Source: Defluviitalea raffinosedens
Lineage (GTDB): Bacteria; Bacillota; Clostridia; Lachnospirales; Defluviitaleaceae
Reading direction: 5' to 3'
Length of the DNA: 64,000 nt
Assembly (NCBI RefSeq): GCF_016908775.1
Contig: NZ_JAFBEP010000014.1
Coordinates: 1 to 64,000 of the forward strand
The notes beneath the pieces were generated by a model. That model made no database searches and was not told where the DNA came from. It worked only from the letters and a program-made list of their open reading frames with translations. This document shows, piece after piece, positions 52,494 through 61,568 of this stretch; position 1 is the stretch's first letter; each line of letters begins with the position of its first letter. Position numbers and translations under genes: made by a program.

Positions 52494-53336
52494 ATGACAG
52501 AAGCAAAAGTAATGACAATACAAGATATTTCATGTTATGGCCAGTGTTCACTTACTGTGGCACTGCCTATTATTTCTGCCTGTGGAATAGAGACGGCGAT
52601 TCTGCCATCCGCAGTTCTTTCAACCCATACTGGAGGATTCACGAATTTTACATTCCGTGATCTCACGGATGATATTCCTAAAATAATGGAACATTGGATG
52701 AGTGAAGGCATCAAGTTTGACTGTATTTATACGGGTTATCTCGGAAGTGTGACACAGATTGAGTATGTAAAAGCTCTATTCAAAAATGTACTAAAGGAAG
52801 GTGGGCTTAGAATAGTTGATCCGGCAATGGCTGATAATGGAAAACTTTATTATGGTTTTGATGAACATTTCGCCCATGCAATGGCTGGCCTTTGCGGAGA
52901 AGCAGACATCATACTTCCGAATATAACGGAAGCTTGTTTTATGTGTGACAAAGAGTTCATCGCAAACAACCATACGTCGGAATATATAGATGATCTTCTT
53001 GTGGGGCTCAAGGCTCTCGGTGCTAAGAAAATAGTCCTTAAGGGTGTAAGTTACGAGCAATCAAAATTGGGAGTTGTTGTTTATGATACAAAAACAGATG
53101 AAAAAATGGAATATTTTAATGAAAAAGTAGGGTGGATGTCCCATGGTACAGGTGATTGTTATGCAGCAGCTTTTACAGGAGCAGTTCTTCAGGGCATGAG
53201 CTTATATGATGCCGCTGCTTTGGCTGCAGACTTTGTTGTTGAAGCCCTCAGATTTACCAAGGGGGATGAAAATCACAAGTATGGTGTTAAGTTTGAAAAA
53301 GCACTTCCGATGTTGGTTGAGCGATTGAATAAATAG
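52494..53336 (+). CDS. Pyridoxamine/pyridoxal kinase (PfkB/ThiD-like fold)
   Basis: The 280-residue protein has the ribokinase-like pyridoxal kinase pattern: TIQDISCYGQCSLTVALPIISACGIETAILPSAVLSTHTGG, a DPAMADNGKLY stretch and the anion-hole/catalytic motif MSHGTGDCYAAAFTGA with the Asp base. It phosphorylates pyridoxal, pyridoxine or pyridoxamine. GGAGGG precedes ATG 52494. It is a single-gene unit with a strong multibranched terminator. Confidence 0.9.
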   Translation: MTEAKVMTIQDISCYGQCSLTVALPIISACGIETAILPSAVLSTHTGGFTNFTFRDLTDDIPKIMEHWMSEGIKFDCIYTGYLGSVTQIEYVKALFKNVLKEGGLRIVDPAMADNGKLYYGFDEHFAHAMAGLCGEADIILPNITEACFMCDKEFIANNHTSEYIDDLLVGLKALGAKKIVLKGVSYEQSKLGVVVYDTKTDEKMEYFNEKVGWMSHGTGDCYAAAFTGAVLQGMSLYDAAALAADFVVEALRFTKGDENHKYGVKFEKALPMLVERLNK

Positions 53337-53359
53337 TAAAATTCCCAAAAGCGTTTAAT

Positions 53360-53437
53360 AAATAAAGGTTTTTCGACTATTGTTCTTTTTTCGGGGATTT
53401 CACCCGAGATGACAATGGAAGAAAACCTTTATTTTTG
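53360..53437 (+). terminator. Multibranched terminator after the pyridoxal kinase
   Basis: AAATAAAGGTTTT pairs with AAAACCTTTATTT. Inside are ATTGT/ACAAT and CGGG/CCCG stems. A T run ends the right arm. Confidence 0.75.
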
Positions 53438-53559
53438 TTTTGGGATATATAGACTTTATATTCAGTTTATTCTTGAAAATTATGGATGGTAATGGCATTA
53501 TAGAATAAAGGCTCATGTACAATTTGAAAAAGTGGAAAGAGAAAGAGGGGGTTTTCGTG

Positions 53560-54249
53560 ATGGAAAATGATCAATGGGTAAAAGAAACACTTAAGGAAAA
53601 AAATATTGATTTGATAGGATTTGCTGATTTATCAGAAATAGATACAGAAAAGCGTTATGACTATCCTCATGCCATTTGCTTCGCTGTTGCTTTAAAGGTG
53701 TTTCCCAGTACAGACAGTGAGTTGGCTAAAGAGTATTATGATGAGTTCAATGCTGTAAACCAAAGACTTCGTGAAACCAGTAATTTTCTTGTAGAAAAGA
53801 TCATGGAGCGAGGGTTTAATGCATATTCGCTTTTTGAAGAAAGGCAAAATGAAACATTCAGGACCCAACTGCCTTTGAAGACGCTGGCTACACGATCAGG
53901 GCTGGGATGGATTGGAAAACCAGCTATTCTTGTAACAAAAGAATATGGCAGTGCGGTAAGGATTAGTGGTGTATTAACGGATATGCCGTTGACTTCGGGA
54001 ACGCCGATTAATGAATCGCTTTGTGGAAGCTGTGAAGAATGCGTTAAGCATTGTCCGGGACATGCTATCAAAGGGAATATATGGAGTGTGCATATGGACA
54101 GAGACAACCTGGTGGATCCATTCAGGTGTATAGATACGATTATTGAAAGAGGCAGAGTGTTTAATGTAATGGAGGGCGAATGTGACATCTGTATTTCCGT
54201 GTGCCCGTGGACAAAGCGATATAAATCGAGAACAGGAGAACTCAAATGA
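53560..54249 (+). CDS. QueG-like epoxyqueuosine reductase family Fe-S protein
   Basis: A 229-residue protein with the family's N-terminal domain (residues 1-140, including ATRSGLGWIGKPAILVTKEYGS) and a ferredoxin-like region with two [4Fe-4S] motifs (CGSCEECVKHCPGHAI and CDICISVCPW). It is shorter than true QueG (about 350-380 residues), lacks the C-terminal HEAT part and is probably a paralogue rather than the tRNA-modifying enzyme itself. ATG 53560 has GAGGGGG about 8 bases upstream; the longer frame start at 53515 has none. Confidence 0.82.
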   Translation: MENDQWVKETLKEKNIDLIGFADLSEIDTEKRYDYPHAICFAVALKVFPSTDSELAKEYYDEFNAVNQRLRETSNFLVEKIMERGFNAYSLFEERQNETFRTQLPLKTLATRSGLGWIGKPAILVTKEYGSAVRISGVLTDMPLTSGTPINESLCGSCEECVKHCPGHAIKGNIWSVHMDRDNLVDPFRCIDTIIERGRVFNVMEGECDICISVCPWTKRYKSRTGELK

Positions 54250-54389
54250 TTATTTGGCTCAATGAGCATTTGGTTGAGGAAATAGTACAAAATACTGAGC
54301 AATAAAACTTGCAGTAAATTGCATAAAAAGTCGGGTATGGCCCTCAGTTGAAAATTATAATAAAAGTACAGTCGGAGAGGGGGATGTGT

Positions 54390-55228
54390 ATGCTTGGATG
54401 GATAGAGGGTATTCAGAGGGCAATTGAATACATTGAGGATCATCTGACAGAGGAACTCAATATTCACGAAATAGCAGAAAAAGCCTGTGTTTCAGCGTTT
54501 TATTTTCAGAAAATATTTAATGCCCTGTGCGGGTTTACAGTAGGAGAATATATACGAAACAGAAGACTTAGCCTTGCAGCGCAAGAGCTTTCCAAAGCAG
54601 ACGTCAAAGTAATTGATGTTGCAGTAAAGTATGGTTATGATTCTCCTGACAGTTTTACCCGTGCATTCACCAAATTTCATGGCATTCCTCCTTCGACAGC
54701 TAAATTAAAGGGTGCAAATCTGAAATTATTTGCACCACTTAAAATAAAATTAATATTGGAGGGCGGTACAATGTTGGAGTACAAAATTGTTGAAAAGGCA
54801 CAATTTACAGTTATGGGCAGGATAAGGAGCTTTAACACAGACACTTCCTATGACGAGATTCCAAAGTTCTGGCAGGAGCATTTGCAGAGCGAAGAAAGCA
54901 AAGTGGTTTGCGGAATGTACGGCATCTGCATGGATAATGATGGAAAAAATTTGACTACATGATTGCGGATAATTACTTGCCATGGAATGAAATTCCTGAA
55001 GGCTATGAAACCAGAGTGATTCCAGCTGGGACATGGGCGGTATTCCCGTGTAGAGGTCCATTGCCAAAACCATTGCAAGATGTCAATACAAGAATCTGGA
55101 GTGAGTGGCTGCCAAGTTGCAGGGAATATAAGCTTGCGGGCAACTATAATGTTGAAATGTATACTATACCTGAAGGGAATCCAGAGGATTATTATAGTGA
55201 AATTTGGATACCGGTTGAGAAAATATAA
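54390..55228 (+). pseudogene. AraC regulator with GyrI domain, frameshifted
   Basis: The first frame (54390-54962) encodes an AraC helix-turn-helix pair (LNIHEIAEKACVSAFYFQKIFNALCGFTVGEYIRNRR and VIDVAVKYGYDSPDSFTRAFTKFHG) and the beginning of a GyrI-like domain. After the A6 run near 54945 the continuation moves to another frame, which reads DYMIADNYLPWNEIPEGYETRVIPAGTWAVFPCRG to 55228 and completes the domain. One missing A would explain the break. Start 54390 fits GGAGAGGGGG just upstream. A sequencing error or recent mutation cannot be told apart. Confidence 0.8.
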
Positions 55229-55250
55229 AAAATAGCATAGGCCATAAATT

Positions 55251-55287
55251 AAAAACGCCAATTACTTTTTAGTGATTGGCGTTTTTA
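55251..55287 (+). terminator. Terminator after the AraC gene
   Basis: AAAAACGCCAAT (55251-55262) pairs with ATTGGCGTTTTT (55275-55286), with an inner ACT/AGT stem and a T-rich end. Confidence 0.88.
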
Positions 55288-55509
55288 ATTGAAAGCAGAA
55301 TAGAATTGGCAAACACATTTCAAATGACTTAACAGCAGACTATTTATGAATTATAATTTAAGTAAATCGGCTAGAGCCAGCATTTACTGTATTGAATACC
55401 GGGCTGTTCATGACACAGCGATATGATGTTCGTAATGATCCAGCGAAACATAGTGTATTTCAAAAAATGTATAAGTCAAATCACATTTATAAAAGAAAGA
55501 AGGAATAAT

Positions 55510-56394
55510 ATGTTAAGACTAAGGCCATACAGGAAAGAGGACGCCAAACACATAGTGACCTGGTGCAAAGAGGAAAGAGATTTTTATAAATGGACTGCTG
55601 GACTGCTTGGTGCATTTCCAATAACGGCGGAACGCATGAACGATGCTGTTTCTGAGAGAATTGAAAATGAGACATTTTTTCCGTTCGTGGCAGTTGATGA
55701 AGATGGACCAGCAGGATTTTTTATATTAAGGCAGCCTGGAGACAAAACAGATGAATTAAGATTTGGTTTTATAATCTTGAATCCAGATAAAAGAGGAAAA
55801 GGTTATGGAAAGCAAATGCTTCAGCTGGGAATGAAATATGCTCTTGAAATATATGGAGCCCAAAAACTCTCATTAGGTGTATTTGAAAATAATCCTCAAG
55901 CATATTATTGTTACACATCCGTGGGATTTAAGGAAAATAAAAAGGATGAGCCCAAAGTATACCATATATTGGACGAAACGTGGAAATGCATTGAGATGGT
56001 GTATGAAAAACCTGTGATTAAAGGAATACATCATGTGTCACTTAAATGCACTACTGAAGAATTTGAGGCTGCAAAGACATTTTATAGAAAGGTATTAAAT
56101 CTGAAAATTGTGAGAACCTGGAATGAAGGTATTATGTTTGATACAGACAATGGCTTAGTAGAAATTTTCTGTAATGGCCCAGGGATAAAGGACCAGGGAG
56201 CAATCAGACATTTTTCACTTGCTGTGTCAGATGTTGATGCCATAGCAGATTCTGTGCAAAAAGCCGGATATGATGTTTTTATACCACCGAAAGATATTAT
56301 TTTACCATCAGAACCTAAGCTGTATGCCCGAATTGCATTTTGCACCGGACCTTTGGGAGAGCAAATAGAACTTTTTCAGGAAAAAGAAGCGTAA
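55510..56394 (+). CDS. GNAT acetyltransferase fused to VOC (glyoxalase-fold) domain
   Basis: The 294-residue product joins two complete domains. Residues 1-165 are a GNAT acetyltransferase (LRLRPYRKEDAKHIVTWCKEE, FGFIILNPDKRGKGYGKQML with the acetyl-CoA loop, and LSLGVFENNPQAYYCYTSVGFKE). Residues about 172-294 are a VOC/glyoxalase-like domain (IKGIHHVSLKCTTEEFEAAKTFYRKVLNLKIVRTW to LGEQIELFQ). AAGGAA precedes ATG 55510. The frame is continuous across the join. The GNAT could acetylate an amine or antibiotic and the VOC part could bind or modify it. Substrate is unknown. Confidence 0.82.
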   Translation: MLRLRPYRKEDAKHIVTWCKEERDFYKWTAGLLGAFPITAERMNDAVSERIENETFFPFVAVDEDGPAGFFILRQPGDKTDELRFGFIILNPDKRGKGYGKQMLQLGMKYALEIYGAQKLSLGVFENNPQAYYCYTSVGFKENKKDEPKVYHILDETWKCIEMVYEKPVIKGIHHVSLKCTTEEFEAAKTFYRKVLNLKIVRTWNEGIMFDTDNGLVEIFCNGPGIKDQGAIRHFSLAVSDVDAIADSVQKAGYDVFIPPKDIILPSEPKLYARIAFCTGPLGEQIELFQEKEA

Positions 56395-56410
56395 GATTAT
56401 TTTTGTATTT

Positions 56411-56445
56411 ACTGCAAGACTTTTGATAGGTTTTGCAGTTTTTTA
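56411..56445 (+). terminator. Terminator after the GNAT-VOC gene
   Basis: ACTGCAA (56411-56417) pairs with TTGCAGT (56433-56439), followed by five or more T. Confidence 0.85.
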
Positions 56446-56451
56446 TTGTAA

Positions 56452-56554
56452 TAAAAAGTCCTCCGGGCAGAAAGCACACTTGCGCATATTGTATTTAGTC
56501 GACTTTGTCGACCGCGCTCGGCGTGAGAAGTGTGTTTGTGAAACTCTTTCTTGT
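56452..56554 (+). repeat. Dispersed intergenic repeat, copy 2
   Basis: Related to 2341-2443 (shared blocks CCTCCGGGCAG, ATTGTATTT, GAAACT, TTTCTTG). The central stem is GTCGAC/GTCGAC here (56498-56512), and CACACTT/AAGTGTG pairs across the middle. It sits directly after a terminator, like copy 1. A short ATAGGAAATT tail follows, a motif also found next to copy 1 and in the hairpin at 58953. The gap around it (56395-56737) otherwise holds only the PTS gene's upstream region. Confidence 0.6.
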
Positions 56555-56737
56555 GAATAGGAAATTTGTCTTGCTTGGGAGTGGCCAGATTTTTCACCTT
56601 ATATGTGTGATGTAGTTATTTTTTGTAAAATACACCGGAAGGATATTTTTGCATATGTATTTACTATTCTGTAAATAATAAAACTTGAATTCTATAAAGT
56701 AAAAGAATGGTATGCCATATAGGAGGCGGGTGAAGAG

Positions 56738-58864
56738 ATGAAAGATAAAGCATTTAGCGTATTGCAAAGGGTAGGACGTTCATTCATGCTACCAGTAGCT
56801 GTTTTGCCGGTAGCTGGATTATTGCTTGGCTTAGGTGCATCCCTGACGAACGTTACGACATTGGAGACCTATAATTTAATCGGTTTTATGGGACCTGGAA
56901 CGGTTATATATAATATTATGACGATCTTAAGTCAATGCGGCAGTATTATCTTTGACAACTTGCCCCTGATTTTTGCTGTAGGGGTAGCGATTGGAATGGC
57001 TAAAAGGGAAAAAGAAGTAGCTGCATTGGCTGCTATGATTGCTTTCTTTGTAATGCATGCTGCGGTAAGCGGTATGATTGTTATATATGGGGGGGCGGAA
57101 GCTTTTATGAGTGGTGCAACGGCTTCTGTTTTAGGAATGACTTCTTTACAGATGGGGGTTTTTGGAGGAATTATCGTTGGACTTGGTATTGCAGCCTTGC
57201 ATAACAGATACTATAAGATTGAATTGCCTGCGGCTTTTGCTTTCTTCCAGGGAACCAGATTTGTACCCATCATAGGTACGATTGTTTACACTTTTGTAGG
57301 TATATTAATGTTTTACATCTGGCAGCCAGTGCAAATAGGCATTAATCAATTAGGCGGTCTTGTAGCAACTACAGGTGTCGTAGGAACGTTTTTCTTTGGA
57401 TTGATTAAAAGACTTCTTATCCCTTTTGGTTTGCACCATGTTTTTTATATGCCATTTTGGCAAACTGCCATTGGAGGTACGATGGAGATTGCAGGAAATG
57501 TAGTTGAAGGCGCTCAAAACATTTTTTTCGCCCAATTGGCCGATCCTGCGACGACACATTTTTCAACTTTGGCTACCAGATTTTTCAGTGGGGAGTTTAT
57601 TCTTTATATATTCGGCTTTCCTGGTGCTGCTTACGCCATGTATCGCTGCGCACGACCTGAAAAAAGGAAAGAAGTTTATGGTTTATTGCTTTCAGCATCC
57701 TTAACGTCAATAATGACTGGTATCACAGAGCCTATAGAATTTTCGTTTTTATTCGTAGCTCCAATATTGTTTGGGATTAGTGCTGTTTTTGCAGGACTGG
57801 CTTATGCGATTGCCCATGCTCTTAATATTGCTGTGGGTTTAACTTTTTCCGGTGGATTTATAGATTTGTTCCTGTTTGGTATTTTGCAGGGAAATGCGAA
57901 GACTTCGTGGCTTAGGATCATTCCGGTAGGGATTATCTATTTTATAGTTTATTATTTTGTATTTAGCTTTTTAATTAAAAAGTTCAATTTAAAAACACCT
58001 GGCAGAGAAGAGGATCACGTTGAAACCAAACTATATAACAGGGCCGACTATGAAAGCAAAAAAAGCGCAGAGAAAGTTAATCAGACTGACAACAAGGATG
58101 AATTATCTGCTGTTATTACAGAAGGACTTGGCGGAAAGGACAATATCAGCGATGTGGATGCATGTGCCACAAGATTAAGAGTAACAGTATTTGACAGCAA
58201 TAAAGTAAAAGAAAATGTCTTAAAATCTACAGGTGCTTCAGGAATTGTTAAAAAAGGAAATGGTGTTCAGGTCATCTATGGACCCAGAGTAACCGTGATC
58301 AAGTCAAATCTTGATGACTATCTGGCTGGTAACAGCTCATCCAAACCTGTTCAGAATAAAGTTCCTGATGAAACCAGAGCTGTAGAAGAAATCAATCATA
58401 AAAGAGATCATACAGGGCAGACAGTTATTTGTTCGCCTGTAACTGGCAAGGTAGTGGAATTAAAAGATGTTGGTGATGGAGTCTTCTCAGAAAGCATGAT
58501 GGGACAAGGATTTGCTGTTGAGCCATCGGATGGAAAGGTTGTAGCACCCTTTGATTGTAAAGTTGTAACTGTTTTCAACACAAAACATGCCATAGGATTG
58601 GTCAGTGGTAATGTGGAATTGCTTATTCATATAGGAATTGATACAGTCAAGTTAAAAGGCGAAGGGTTCGATGTGAAAGTCGAAGCAGGTGATATCCTTA
58701 AGAAGGGTGATTTGATCGCTTCATTTGATAAAAAATTTATTACCGAAGCAGGATATTCAGTGATCACTCCAGTAATTATTACAAATACCGATCATTTTAA
58801 AAACATAAATTTAATCCATAAGGGAAATGTGCAAGCTGGAGACCAGGTATTGGTGGTCGAATAA
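56738..58864 (+). CDS. Glucose-family PTS permease, EIICBA
   Basis: The 708-residue protein contains the whole permease. EIIC (about 1-415) has about ten helices, FDNLPLIFAVGVAIG and the GITEP motif at 329-333. EIIB (about 452-530) has the phosphocysteine C476 in DVDACATRLRVTV. EIIA (about 560-705) has the phosphohistidine H631 in ELLIHIGIDTVKL and the assisting H617. It takes up and phosphorylates glucose, maltose or N-acetylglucosamine; PtsG and MalX types cannot be separated here. AGGAGG precedes ATG 56738. No antiterminator (RAT) leader is recognised. Confidence 0.9.
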   Translation: MKDKAFSVLQRVGRSFMLPVAVLPVAGLLLGLGASLTNVTTLETYNLIGFMGPGTVIYNIMTILSQCGSIIFDNLPLIFAVGVAIGMAKREKEVAALAAMIAFFVMHAAVSGMIVIYGGAEAFMSGATASVLGMTSLQMGVFGGIIVGLGIAALHNRYYKIELPAAFAFFQGTRFVPIIGTIVYTFVGILMFYIWQPVQIGINQLGGLVATTGVVGTFFFGLIKRLLIPFGLHHVFYMPFWQTAIGGTMEIAGNVVEGAQNIFFAQLADPATTHFSTLATRFFSGEFILYIFGFPGAAYAMYRCARPEKRKEVYGLLLSASLTSIMTGITEPIEFSFLFVAPILFGISAVFAGLAYAIAHALNIAVGLTFSGGFIDLFLFGILQGNAKTSWLRIIPVGIIYFIVYYFVFSFLIKKFNLKTPGREEDHVETKLYNRADYESKKSAEKVNQTDNKDELSAVITEGLGGKDNISDVDACATRLRVTVFDSNKVKENVLKSTGASGIVKKGNGVQVIYGPRVTVIKSNLDDYLAGNSSSKPVQNKVPDETRAVEEINHKRDHTGQTVICSPVTGKVVELKDVGDGVFSESMMGQGFAVEPSDGKVVAPFDCKVVTVFNTKHAIGLVSGNVELLIHIGIDTVKLKGEGFDVKVEAGDILKKGDLIASFDKKFITEAGYSVITPVIITNTDHFKNINLIHKGNVQAGDQVLVVE

Positions 58865-58910
58865 ATAACGCATAGACTCAGTCTAATATTAATGGAGTGA
58901 TGGATGTTTC

Positions 58911-58946
58911 AAAAAGGAGTGCGGCCAAAAAACAGCATTCCTTTTT
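58911..58946 (+). terminator. Terminator after the PTS gene
   Basis: AAAAAGGAGTGC (58911-58922) pairs with GCATTCCTTTTT (58935-58946), with one G-U pair. Confidence 0.8.
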
Positions 58947-58952
58947 ACTTTT

Positions 58953-58983
58953 TACATAGGAAATTTTTACGAAATTTCTATGT
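58953..58983. repeat. Hairpin with ATAGGAAATT arms
   Basis: ACATAGGAAATTT pairs with AAATTTCTATGT (one mismatch) around a short loop. The arm resembles the one at 2308-2339 and the tail of the repeat at 56452, so it may be a remnant of the same repeat family. Confidence 0.4.
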
Positions 58984-59096
58984 ATCAAACTGTAAAAATT
59001 CTTTGTGATTTAAAAAACAAAAAATTCAGAAAATAAAAAACCTTGCAAGATATAGAGTTTTGCAATCTAAAATATATAATTTTATAATTATATAAA

Positions 59097-59126
59097 TTGA
59101 CAATATAAATCGGATTATATTATAAT
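59097..59126 (+). promoter_or_regulatory. Promoter of the amino-acid ABC operon
   Basis: TTGACA (59097-59102) and TATAAT (59121-59126) are consensus elements with an 18-bp spacer, about 90 bp before the binding-protein gene. Confidence 0.8.
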
Positions 59127-59218
59127 ATCGACTATAGTGTTAACGAAAGGGTTTTTAACATGCCCAGTGAAACATAGTCATATTCTAAAAATAAAATTTT
59201 ACATTAAGGAGAATGAGT

Positions 59219-60055
59219 ATGAAGAAAATTTTGACTTTCATTTTATCGACAGTTTTACTCAGTAGTGTGGTACTAACAGGATGTGTTTTTCAAATTAACA
59301 ACTCAAAGGATCAATCATCTTCTACTCCGTCAGAAGCAACACAGGAGTCTAGTCAAGATACCAGCAGTTCAAATAGCGATAAAGTATGGATTATCGCAAC
59401 AGACACCGTATTCAAACCTTTTGAATACACCAATGAAAACAATGAATTTGTAGGAATTGACGTGGATTTATTAGCAGCTATTGCAGAAGATCAAGGATTT
59501 AAGTATGAATTGCAAAGCCTTGGATGGGATGCAGCAGTTGCAGCAGTTCAGGCAGGACAGGCAGACGGTCTTATTGCAGGAGCAACCATTAAGAAGGAAC
59601 GTATTGAATCTGGATGGATTTTCTCTGATGGATATTTCAATGCGACTCAGACATTTGTTGTGGCTGAAGGCAGCGACATTAAGAGCTTTGAAGACCTTAA
59701 AGGAAAGAACGTTGCAGTTAAAAATGGTACAGCTGGTGCTGATTTTGCAAACAGTTTAAAAGATCAATACGGATTTACAGTAACTGTTTTTGAAGATTCA
59801 CCTACTATGTATCAGGATGTAATTCTTGGAAACAGTGCAGCCTGTGTAGAAGATACTCCAATTATGGCGGCATCTATAAAAGAAGGTGGTTTACCACTTA
59901 TGATTCCTGAAGGAATGGAAAGTGAAGGGGCTCCTTATGGTTTCGCTATTATGGATGCAAAAAATCAAGAATTACTGGATATGTTTAATGCCGGACTTGC
60001 AAACATTAAAGCAAACGGAAAATACGATGAGATCATTAATAAGTATTTAAAATAG
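59219..60055 (+). CDS. Polar amino acid ABC transporter substrate-binding lipoprotein
   Basis: The 278-residue lipoprotein has a signal peptide ending in lipobox VLTGC, a Ser-rich linker and the family-3 binding fold: IATDTVFKPFEYTNENNEFVGIDVDLLAAIAEDQG, DGLIAGATIKKERIESGWIFSDGYF and LKGKNVAVKNGTAGADFAN. ATG 59219 fits GGAG at 59208-59211; the ATG at 59213 is too near. It delivers a polar amino acid, perhaps glutamine, to the permease and ATPase encoded next. Confidence 0.9.
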   Translation: MKKILTFILSTVLLSSVVLTGCVFQINNSKDQSSSTPSEATQESSQDTSSSNSDKVWIIATDTVFKPFEYTNENNEFVGIDVDLLAAIAEDQGFKYELQSLGWDAAVAAVQAGQADGLIAGATIKKERIESGWIFSDGYFNATQTFVVAEGSDIKSFEDLKGKNVAVKNGTAGADFANSLKDQYGFTVTVFEDSPTMYQDVILGNSAACVEDTPIMAASIKEGGLPLMIPEGMESEGAPYGFAIMDAKNQELLDMFNAGLANIKANGKYDEIINKYLK

Positions 60056-60076
60056 TCGTATACTAAGGTGACTATG

Positions 60077-60112
60077 AACGTGAGAAACTGTTGCAGGTAT
60101 CTCACGTTTTTT
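60077..60112 (+). terminator. Partial terminator between binding protein and permease genes
   Basis: AACGTGAGA (60077-60085) pairs with TCTCACGTT (60100-60108), followed by T residues. Such read-through terminators usually make the binding protein mRNA more abundant than the rest of the operon. Confidence 0.8.
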
Positions 60113-60152
60113 ACTATTTACAATTGTGGGATAATAACAGGGGTGATTACAG

Positions 60153-60821
60153 ATGATTATGATTATTGAAAAGTACGGTTACATGTTGATGCAGGCACTG
60201 GGAAAAACTTTGCTGCTTACTTTGTTGTCATTGTTTTTTGCCATGATCATCGGTCTGATTTTTTCGCTGATGAATGTTGGGAAAAATCGAGTTTTTAATT
60301 TAATTGGTACGGCATATGTTGACGGAGTTCGAGGGGTTCCTTTGATTGTTTTGGCTTACTTTATTTACTTTGGTGTACCAGCTGGGGTTAAAATGATGGG
60401 TGTGCAGGATTTCAGACTGTCAGCCCTTCAGGCAGGTACTATTGCCCTGGCTATGAACTGTGGTGCTTATATGGCTGAGATTATTCGTGCAGGTATTGAG
60501 AGTGTGGACAAAGGACAGATGGAGGCTAGTAGAAGCCTTGGCTTAAGTTATGCAAAAAGTATGCGCCTGGTAGTGCTGCCACAAGCCATTCGTACAATGA
60601 TTCCCTCTATTATCAATCAGTTTATTATTACATTAAAAGATACCTCCATTCTTTCTGTCATTGGATTCCCTGAATTAACCAATATGGGTAAAACCATCAG
60701 CGGCAATACCTTTAAGAGTTTAGAAACCTGGACAATTGTTGGTATTATGTATATGGTTGTTATTGTTACACTCAGTAAGGTTGCCAAGAGGATTGAAAGG
60801 AGGATTAACCGTGGCAGATAG
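60153..60821 (+). CDS. Polar amino acid ABC transporter permease
   Basis: A 222-residue HisM/GlnP-type permease with about five hydrophobic helices and the coupling motif [50 protein letters not shown] precedes ATG 60153. Its stop overlaps the ATPase start by 11 bp. Confidence 0.9.
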   Translation: MIMIIEKYGYMLMQALGKTLLLTLLSLFFAMIIGLIFSLMNVGKNRVFNLIGTAYVDGVRGVPLIVLAYFIYFGVPAGVKMMGVQDFRLSALQAGTIALAMNCGAYMAEIIRAGIESVDKGQMEASRSLGLSYAKSMRLVVLPQAIRTMIPSIINQFIITLKDTSILSVIGFPELTNMGKTISGNTFKSLETWTIVGIMYMVVIVTLSKVAKRIERRINRGR

Positions 60822-61551
60822 AAAAATTAAAATACATGTTGAAAATCTGAAGAAAAATTTTGGAAAATTGGAAGTTTTAAAAGACATCAGCATTGATATT
60901 TATGAAGGTGAAGTGGTTGTTTTATTAGGCCCTTCCGGAAGCGGAAAATCTACTTTCCTTCGCTGCCTTAATCGTCTGGAGGTTGCTACGGCTGGTACCA
61001 TCATTGTTGATGGAAAGGATATTACAGACAAGCATACAGATATTAATAAAGTGCGCGAAAACATCGGCATGGTGTTCCAGCACTTCAATCTTTTCCCTCA
61101 TAAAACTGTCTTGGAGAATATCATGCTTGCGCCGGTAGAGTTAAAAATTATGACTAAGGCAGAGGCTAAAGACAAAGGTATGCAGTTATTAAGACGTGTT
61201 GGACTGGATTCAAAAGCAGATGCATATCCATCTCAACTTTCAGGGGGACAGAAGCAGCGTATAGCGATTGCAAGATCTCTGGCTATGAATCCTGATATCA
61301 TGCTTTTTGATGAACCTACGTCTGCACTGGATCCTGAAATGGTAGGAGAAGTTTTGGCTGTTATGAAAGAGCTGGCAGCAGAGGGGATGACCATGGTTGT
61401 GGTAACCCATGAAATAGGCTTTGCAAAAGAAGTTGCAGATCGAATTGTCTTTATGGATGGTGGCTATATTGTAGAACAGGGACCTCCACAAGAAATTCTT
61501 GTGAATCCAAAAGAACCCAGAACGATTGATTTCCTAAATAAAGTTTTATAA
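60811..61551 (+). CDS. Polar amino acid ABC transporter ATPase
   Basis: The 246-residue GlnQ-like ATPase has Walker [11 protein letters not shown] loop [12 protein letters not shown], signature [15 protein letters not shown] and Walker [13 protein letters not shown], then the H loop [13 protein letters not shown] 60811 has AAAGGAGG upstream and overlaps the permease gene. A closely similar ATPase end is encoded on the other strand at 63807-64000. Confidence 0.92.
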   Translation: MADRKIKIHVENLKKNFGKLEVLKDISIDIYEGEVVVLLGPSGSGKSTFLRCLNRLEVATAGTIIVDGKDITDKHTDINKVRENIGMVFQHFNLFPHKTVLENIMLAPVELKIMTKAEAKDKGMQLLRRVGLDSKADAYPSQLSGGQKQRIAIARSLAMNPDIMLFDEPTSALDPEMVGEVLAVMKELAAEGMTMVVVTHEIGFAKEVADRIVFMDGGYIVEQGPPQEILVNPKEPRTIDFLNKVL

Positions 61552-61568
61552 ACCGTTAGGGAGGATGC

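Noticed and set aside
53736-54467. Long minus-strand open frame of 243 codons opposite the QueG-like gene
   Set aside because: It is the shadow of a clear Fe-S protein gene with SD and motifs on the other strand; the antisense frame has no domain, start signal or sensible composition.
54945-54962. Programmed frameshift in the AraC gene
   Set aside because: The A6 run could slip, but there is no internal SD or downstream structure placed to stimulate it, and the family does not use frameshifting.
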